Part shown: piece by piece, positions 58,289 through 64,000 of the stretch
Layout of the letters: each line of letters opens with the position of its first letter
Position numbering within the stretch: the stretch's first letter is position 1
NCBI RefSeq assembly: GCF_033473495.1
Contig: NC_088941.1
Span: 2,604,001 to 2,668,000, forward strand
Direction: 5' to 3'
Length of the DNA stretch: 64,000 nucleotides
Origin: Cercospora beticola
Lineage: Eukaryota > Ascomycota > Dothideomycetes > Mycosphaerellales > Mycosphaerellaceae
The notes under the pieces: generated by a model
The model's input: only the letters and a program-made list of their open reading frames with translations
Told to the model about the DNA's origin: nothing
The model's database searches: none
Position numbers and translations under genes: made by a program

Positions 58289-58969
58289 ATGAATCGACTA
58301 TTCCGGCCAGCATGGACCGCTGGTCGCCAGTCTCTCCGCTTCAATTCTAGACAATTGACGCGCCGTCTCGAATCTACTCAGTCCACTCCACCAACCACGA
58401 AAGAATCCGCACGCGTTGCGCGCATTGAATCACGTTTACCCAAGTTCTTACGAAGATTCGTGGAGCCACTGCGCAATGCTCCGTTCTCCCACATATCTGC
58501 CTTCCTAATCCTCCACGAGATCACAGCAGTCGTACCTCTGCTCGGACTGGCAGCAGTCTTCCACTACACCAATTGGCTTCCGCCGTTCATCAGCGAGGGA
58601 AAATGGTTTAGCGATGGCGTTCAAAAGTTCGGGAACTATATGCGGAAGAAAGGGTGGCTGAGCGGCGAAACAAGGAGCGGGAAGTGGTTTGGAAAGGGCG
58701 AGAAGGGCACGAGACTCGTTGCGGAGCTTGCTACGGCATATGCGATCACGAAGCTTCTGATCCCCTTGAGGCTTATCGTGAGTGTCTGGGCTACACCGTG
58801 GTTTGCGACGCGGACTATGCTGCCTGTCACGAATTTCTTGAGCAAGCGGTTGCGGCCTGTCACAAATTTCATGAGCAAGCTGTTGTGGCGTAAGAAGGCC
58901 GCGACTGCTTCGTCAGGCGCTGCTGCTGGCACTGGAGCGACAGGTGCTGGAGTGGTGCCGAAGAAGTGA
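58289..58969 (+). CDS. Mitochondrial DUF1279-type membrane protein (Mrx15/FAM210-like)
   Basis: Single exon, 226 aa. The N-terminus MNRLFRPAWTAGRQSLRFNSRQ is basic, Ser/Arg-rich and lacks acidic residues, a likely mitochondrial presequence. The core FSHISAFLILHEITAVVPLLG, then YMRKKGWL and LVAELATAYAITKLLIPLRL, matches the DUF1279 (FAM210) pattern with two membrane segments; yeast YNR040W/Mrx15 may be the counterpart. The C-terminus has two near-identical segments LPVTNFLSKRLRPVTNFMSK, an internal duplication, then an Ala/Gly tail. Probably an inner-membrane protein linked to mitochondrial translation or insertion, by analogy only. Confidence 0.8.
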   Translation: MNRLFRPAWTAGRQSLRFNSRQLTRRLESTQSTPPTTKESARVARIESRLPKFLRRFVEPLRNAPFSHISAFLILHEITAVVPLLGLAAVFHYTNWLPPFISEGKWFSDGVQKFGNYMRKKGWLSGETRSGKWFGKGEKGTRLVAELATAYAITKLLIPLRLIVSVWATPWFATRTMLPVTNFLSKRLRPVTNFMSKLLWRKKAATASSGAAAGTGATGAGVVPKK

Positions 58970-60311
58970 GTGTCATGAAGGACGACGAACTCCACTTTCC
59001 TGCACATATCCGATTACCACGGGACTTCACCACTCTTGTCACTGCTAGCTGGACTGAGACACCTGTACATCTAGCTCTGCATCGGGCTGTCCGCATTTGG
59101 CTCGTGGTTGGCCTTGAAACAACTACCATCGGCACAGGAGGACTTACGCCAGTCAAAAGGACTTCGCCATTGAAGGGTCAGCAATTCACTCCGGGCTATC
59201 GGTACCATTTTTTTTTTTCGATCGTATGGATTCTCCCGATAAATCCTGGGGTGTCCTTCGAAGAGAAATTCAGCTCTGTGCCTCTGCTGCGTCCAGATGC
59301 CCAGCTATGGCACCTTGCAGCTGCTCTTCCACCTCATGGGAGCCCGATGAGATACGACGTTTGCGAGACACAACCTAGGCTCGTTTGCTGAGAGTGTGTT
59401 TCGAATCCTGCAATAGGCTTCGATAGAGCCGTCGCTACTGGGCAGTCAGAAATCTCAGCGTGGTGAGTGCTCAGACAGAAAGCATATGGTGCAGGAGCAG
59501 AAGTACTGAGCAGAGACAGAGACTTGCCAAGCCCGACTATATAGCGTCAACGCTAAAACAGGTTCGCGTGGTTGGGAGTGCATCTACTTGATGTGAATGC
59601 CACAGAAAAGGCGTGCCAGAGAGCTCACAGCTCAGGCGAAGACTCGTGCCTCATTTTTTACCGAACGCCAGTTCCTGATGATCCCCGCCTCAAGTGCAGC
59701 CAGATTGAGTCCGGAGCGGGAAGTTGAGCTTGAAGTTGTGGTACAATGTATCAGGACATGCCATGCTTAAGCGTTTGCGAGTGTCTCGAGCTTAGCACAG
59801 TTCATTCGACCCCATTGGCTTCAATGTTGTGAAACCTGCAATTCATCCGGATACAGGCTAAAACACTTCTCCAAGGCTCTGGTTCCCCACGGGGTTGGAC
59901 AGGGTTCAGCAGCCATTGAGCCTCGACTTCACCTTAAGCGAACATATGCCCAGTCGAACAATAACCACTCTGCAATTTATTGGTCGACTGGACCTGCGCC
60001 GAGACAGTGCCTCCAACTTGACTGCATACTGCATCGCTTGTGATGTTGTATATCCAGCTGCCAAGCCCGGCTTGAGTGTCATTGTCGTTGCTCCATGACT
60101 GAGTGGACATACCCATGTGGCTGGGACGCCGGACCTGGGTTCTCCAAAGCTGTTGTACAAGCCCCATCTCGGCCACATGGAGATCAAGGTGTGACCAGCT
60201 GAGCCTGAAGCTACACCATCTTGTATAGAAATCTGAAGAACCTTGCCCGCTCGCGCGGTTTCGTGAACTTTCGCCCCTTCGTGCGGCAGACACGATTTTG
60301 CAAACGGAAAT
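58970..60311. other. Intergenic region upstream of the MFS transporter
   Basis: 1.3 kb with no supported gene. A pure T run of 10-11 bases lies near 59208-59218. Frames on the minus strand (59906-60518) have no motif. Confidence 0.5.
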
Positions 60312-62183
60312 ATGAAGCTCACATCGCAAGCAGAAGGTGCTGACCCGATTCTCACGCGTGCCATCGCAGAGGACAAGGTCCGGTGGTGGAAGAAACCAAA
60401 CTTGAGATATCTGTATCTGTTCTTGTTCCCAACATGTGCGTGACTGATTTACACGCGAATACAAAATGCAGAGATCTTTGAGCTGACAACCGTACTCAGG
60501 CATGGGGATTGAAATCACTTCTGGCTTCGACAGTCAAATCATCAATGCGGTGCAGATTGTCGATCCATGGCAAGAGTACTTTGATCATCCTGAGGGCGCG
60601 ATTTTAGGGTAAGTCGACGCAGCAGCAAGAGAGTATGCATACGTTCACTATAGCAACCACTAATAATCATGATTTGTGCAGCATCATAGGAGCAATGTAC
60701 AGTCTGGGAGCAATCTGCTCTCTTCCTTTCATCCCTTGGGTAACACAGAAATTCGGTCGTCGTTGGTCCATCTTCCTTGGCTCCTGGGTCATGGTCCTTG
60801 GAGCCGCCGTTCAAAGTGCTTCTCAACACGTTGGAATGTACCTTGCCGCTCGCTGGCTCCTAGGTTTTGGCATTCCGATCTGTATCATTTCTGGAGCAGC
60901 CATGCTTGGAGAGCTAGGCTATCCAAAGGAAAGACCGATTCTCACAAGTCTATTCAACGCGAGTTACTTCATCGGAGCAATCACAGCCGCTGGCATCACT
61001 TTCGGAACACAAAGCCTGGCACCCAGCGATTGGTCGTGGCGAGTACCATCTCTACTGCAAGCTTTGCCGAGTTTTGTTCAGATTGCTTTGATTTTGTGCG
61101 TCTCAAGTCTCCTATATCCGAGCATTTCGACTAACCGGTGACCCCAGCTTCGTCCCCGAATCCCCTCGCTGGCTCATATCCCAAGACCGCCGCGAAGAAG
61201 CGTACGAGATCCTCATCAAATACCACGCCGAAGGCAACCGCGACTCCGCCCTCGTCCACGCGGAAATGGCACAAATCGAAAATACAATCAAAATGGAACT
61301 CCAAACTTCAAAGCAATCCTGGCTCGATATGCTCGCTACTCCCGGTATGCGAAAGCGTGTCCTCATTGGGTCTCTTCTCGGCCTCTTTACGCAATGGTCA
61401 GGCAACACCCTCATCAGCTACTACCTCAATTCGATCCTCGAAAGCATCGGCTACACAGATTCATCATTCAAAGCCAAGCTAAACATTGGACTTAATTGCT
61501 GGGCTCTGGTGAATGCTACTTGCGCCTCATTGCTTGTGCGGAGGTTCCCCAGGAGGAAAATGTATCTCCTCTGCGCGAGCTCTTTGCTGGTTTGCTACTG
61601 TGGCTGGACAATCGCGCAAGAGAGGTTCTTGACTACTGGAGCAATTGCGGCGGGACATGCCGTGATTTTCTTCATGTTTTTGTATTCGCCGTGTTATAAC
61701 ATTGGGTATAATGCTTTGACGTATAGTAAGTCATCCTGTGTCGAGTGTAAGTAGAAGGTTTCTTGAAAAGGCTAACCATACTCACAGCATTCCTCGTTGA
61801 GCTCTTCCCATTCGCGGTTCGGACTAGAGGTATCGCCCTCTTTCAATTCTTCGGCAGAGGTGCGGGCTTCTTCAGCACTTTTGTCAACCCGATCGGACTT
61901 AAAAATGCAACTTGGAAGTACCTTATCATGTACTGTGTCTGGCTGGCATTCGAGGTCGTTTGCATTTACTTCTTGTGGCCGGAGACACATGGCAGGACTT
62001 TGGAAGAGTTGACTTTCTGTAAGTACAAATTTATTGTGGCGTTCTGTGATGTGCTGATGCTGACATTTGTGAACAGTGTTCGAAGATAAGGCTTTGCAAG
62101 AGCAGCAAGAGAAGATTACTATGACTGAGCTGCAGAAGGATACTTCGGTCGAGCGTGTCGAGGTGGTAGAGATGAAGTCGTGA
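60312..62183 (+). CDS. MFS sugar transporter (hexose/lactose permease type)
   Basis: Twelve-segment major-facilitator sugar porter. Exons 60312-60435, 60500-60608, 60682-61095, 61148-61725, 61788-62018, 62077-62183; five introns of 52-73 bp; 520 aa, normal for the family. Motifs: ITSGFDSQIINAVQ (TM1), TQKFGRRWSIFLGS (loop 2-3 GRR), GFGIPICIISGAAMLGELGY, the PESPRWLI motif rebuilt across intron 3, FTQWSGNTLISYYL (TM7), VRRFPRRKMYLL and the PETHGRTLEELTFLFED end motif, where the last intron is removed. The TM7 signature and the short cytosolic tail suggest the lactose permease/disaccharide branch, but substrate is uncertain. Plasma membrane. Confidence 0.93.
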
Positions 62184-62467
62184 TGTTGAGCAGTTTCTCT
62201 TTTCTCTGATTTCCGACAATGTGACATGACCTAATATACTAGTGCGTCTGCGATTATTGTAACAGTCTCGCAAACTCATCTTGGCTTTCGACTCGGCTTT
62301 CACTTCCGCGATCAATGCTCTCATGATACCACATCGCCAGCCCTGAAATCTCCTACCGCACGTCAAAGACACGAGACGTCGTGCGGAATCACACATCAGC
62401 AGAATTCTCAGCTATCATATCTCATTCGTCAATTAATTCTATACAGACATTACTTCGCACAGATGCA
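62184..62467. other. Convergent intergenic region
   Basis: 284 bp between the MFS transporter and the GT8 gene; nothing recognised. Confidence 0.4.
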
Positions 62468-64000
62468 TTAATATACCCTCTCCCCATCTCTTAGCCGGAC
62501 TTCCTGGAAGGCGGGACTCTCATAGAATACCTTCATCTCCGCATGCTTCTCCCTGAACATTCCTTTGGTCCAAGGCGCAGATTCCTGCAACTCAACCCAA
62601 AGCTTCTCGTGCACCACTTTCAGCTTCCCCTCGTCTAACGGACCAGGGAAGAAGCCATTGTACTCCCTCGCTAACTGCACGACTGGGAACGGACCAGAAG
62701 CTTTGAACATCTCAGATAGGAAAGCCTTGTCAGCCATCGCGGTATCCCAATTTTTGTTCGCTGTGAGTTCACGTGTAAGACGTCGGTGCATGGCGAGGTT
62801 GGGTTGGATAAGCATCACTCCCGTGTTGAGTTCTATCGTGGCCGTAGGGTTTGCAAGGAGGTTCTGTTGAGCGGCCATGAATGTGTACGGGCAGATCTCG
62901 TCTCCGGAAGCCTGGTCTTCTAAGGGCAGTAATTCCCTCCTGCATGATCGGGTAGCGGCTCCTAGGAGATCATCGAGGTTCTGGACTGGGAAGGCATCTG
63001 CGTCGAGATACAGGATTTTGCTGAAGTCTGTTTGACGCCAGAGGTTCAAACGGGCGAAGTTGTATTGCCAGCGACCCTGTGTGTTCTTGTCCGGGTGCCA
63101 TTCGATGGAGTCGAGTTCGCGGACTATCGCACCTGCGGCTGCGAGGACGCTACGCTGCTCTTCCGTAATGTGTGGCGCGACGAATGCCGTGAATGGGTAT
63201 TGAGCGGATCCGGATCGTATATCCCATAGAACGCGAAAGATGAGCTGTAGAGCTGCAAGGAAGTAAGGGTCGTTCAGCGATCCTCCCGGGGTCGTAATGT
63301 GTGTGGCATATGTCGGGTGCCCTTCGCCCTTGTAATTGTGCGGCTTATAGCGACGAAGCTTCAGAATATCCATCTTGGGCGTTTCCAAGTCCAGGTTCTG
63401 CTGAAATGGGGCATCTGCAAAGCCTCCTTGGAAGTGTGGATCTGAGACTGGTGGTGCAGCAGGTGCTGTCCCGCCCACCGTGCTCCCAAGATTTGGCTGA
63501 AGAGGTGGCATCTGTGGTGAACTCCCAAGTCCTGGCATAGCTGGCATAGGAGGCATTTGGGCTGCTTCCGGACCTGGAGCAGCTGGTACAGGAGGCACAG
63601 GAAGCGCGTTCACCATTCCCGGAGCGGGTGCTGGAGGCATTCCTGGAGCAGCAGCAGGAGGAGGTGGAGCGAGAGGGGGACCAGCCTGATCGATCGCCGG
63701 GCCAGGCAGAGAGCCACCAGCAGCAGCAGGAGCAGCAAAAGGGCCAGCATCAGCAGCTGGGGCAAAGGGAGCAGCAGGGGGAGCAGCAGCACCATCTCCC
63801 AATCCTCCTAAAGACCCTCCGCCCAATGCATTCCCACCACCCAACCCACCTAGCTGGCCGGCCTCAGTACTCGCTCCTCCAAGTCCTCCCATAGAATTCC
63901 CATCTGCAGCAACCTGCTCCCCACCAGGCAAAACATGCGCCGGATTCGCCGCACCTCCAGCACCACCTCCCAAAGCATTGGCTTCCTGCCTCAACTTCTC
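62468..64000 (-). CDS. Glycosyltransferase family 8 (glycogenin-like), 5' part cut by window edge
   Basis: The frame is open from the stop at 62468 to the right edge; the start codon lies beyond 64000. The N-terminal part seen (about 63380-64000) is low-complexity Gly/Ala/Pro with repeated GLGG and PAAP words and no domain. The catalytic part (about 62480-63370) shows YATHITTPGGSLNDPYFLAA, RWQYNFARLNLWRQTDFSKI, the metal-binding LDADAF (DxD, near 63000), ATIELNTGVMLIQPN and AREYNGFFPG, the pattern of GT8 enzymes related to glycogenin and galactinol synthase. Glycogenin Tyr or C-terminal synthase-binding motifs are not seen. No signal anchor is visible in the part available. Nucleotide-sugar substrate unknown. 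Confidence 0.85.
   Translation of the reverse strand, partial: EKLRQEANALGGGAGGAANPAHVLPGGEQVAADGNSMGGLGGASTEAGQLGGLGGGNALGGGSLGGLGDGAAAPPAAPFAPAADAGPFAAPAAAGGSLPGPAIDQAGPPLAPPPPAAAPGMPPAPAPGMVNALPVPPVPAAPGPEAAQMPPMPAMPGLGSSPQMPPLQPNLGSTVGGTAPAAPPVSDPHFQGGFADAPFQQNLDLETPKMDILKLRRYKPHNYKGEGHPTYATHITTPGGSLNDPYFLAALQLIFRVLWDIRSGSAQYPFTAFVAPHITEEQRSVLAAAGAIVRELDSIEWHPDKNTQGRWQYNFARLNLWRQTDFSKILYLDADAFPVQNLDDLLGAATRSCRRELLPLEDQASGDEICPYTFMAAQQNLLANPTATIELNTGVMLIQPNLAMHRRLTRELTANKNWDTAMADKAFLSEMFKASGPFPVVQLAREYNGFFPGPLDEGKLKVVHEKLWVELQESAPWTKGMFREKHAEMKVFYESPAFQEVRLRDGERVY

Noticed and set aside
59208..59218. T run as a possible Pol III terminator
   Set aside because: No tRNA-like A and B boxes or cloverleaf could be seen upstream on either strand.

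Overview
The window is a piece of nuclear chromosome from a filamentous ascomycete. The evidence is short spliceosomal introns (about 48-222 bp, GT...AG, often with a CTAAC/CTAAT/CTGAC-like branch site), fungal gene families (Snt1, HapE/Hap5, fungal NCS1 and MFS permeases, class V myosin with dilute tail, GH18 chitinase), and compact gene spacing. The style suggests a Pezizomycotina fungus, perhaps a Dothideomycete, but the class is inference. I rebuilt 26 protein-coding genes, most by joining exons at splice sites that restore conserved protein motifs. No tRNA, rRNA, CRISPR, intact transposon or prophage was seen.

Layout. 0-5.4 kb: an SRPK-like kinase cut by the left edge, ribosome-biogenesis factor RPF1 (-), and glycyl-tRNA synthetase GRS1 (+) with two start codons. 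6.9-10 kb: CCAAT-binding subunit HAP5/HapE and cytosolic malate dehydrogenase. 10.4-13.8 kb (-): TRAPP subunit TRS33 and peroxin PEX3. 14.3-20.1 kb: a methyltransferase (+), a large MATH / degenerate USP / MORN / RING protein (-), and deoxyhypusine synthase (-). 21.5-27.8 kb: a 2096-codon intronless SNT1-like SANT corepressor gene. 29-36 kb: a small Myb-like gene and class V myosin. 36.5-37.05 kb: a non-coding hairpin-rich tandem repeat. 37.8-42.1 kb: three accessory-type proteins (tail-anchored triple PPxY protein, ERF4-domain protein, unknown PPxY protein). 43.7-45.1 kb: a secreted GH18 chitinase, followed by a 3.4-kb gene-poor stretch. 48.6-53.8 kb: an alpha/beta hydrolase, SPO11 (-) and the CAF-1 large subunit (+), the last two sharing a 244-bp divergent promoter. 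54-62.2 kb: a metabolic block with an NCS1 nucleobase permease divergent from a 2-oxoglutarate dioxygenase, a GNAT acetyltransferase, a mitochondrial DUF1279-type protein and an MFS sugar transporter. A GT8 glycosyltransferase (-) runs off the right edge.

Most genes are unrelated housekeeping neighbours. The best candidates for a functional unit are the NCS1 permease and the dioxygenase: they share one promoter holding four GATA-factor sites within 23 bp, which suggests a nitrogen-controlled nucleobase or pyrimidine salvage pair. The most unusual protein is the MATH/pseudo-USP/MORN/RING fusion. A genome-style signal worth attention is the abrupt change from C-rich to G-rich coding strand inside several less-conserved genes.
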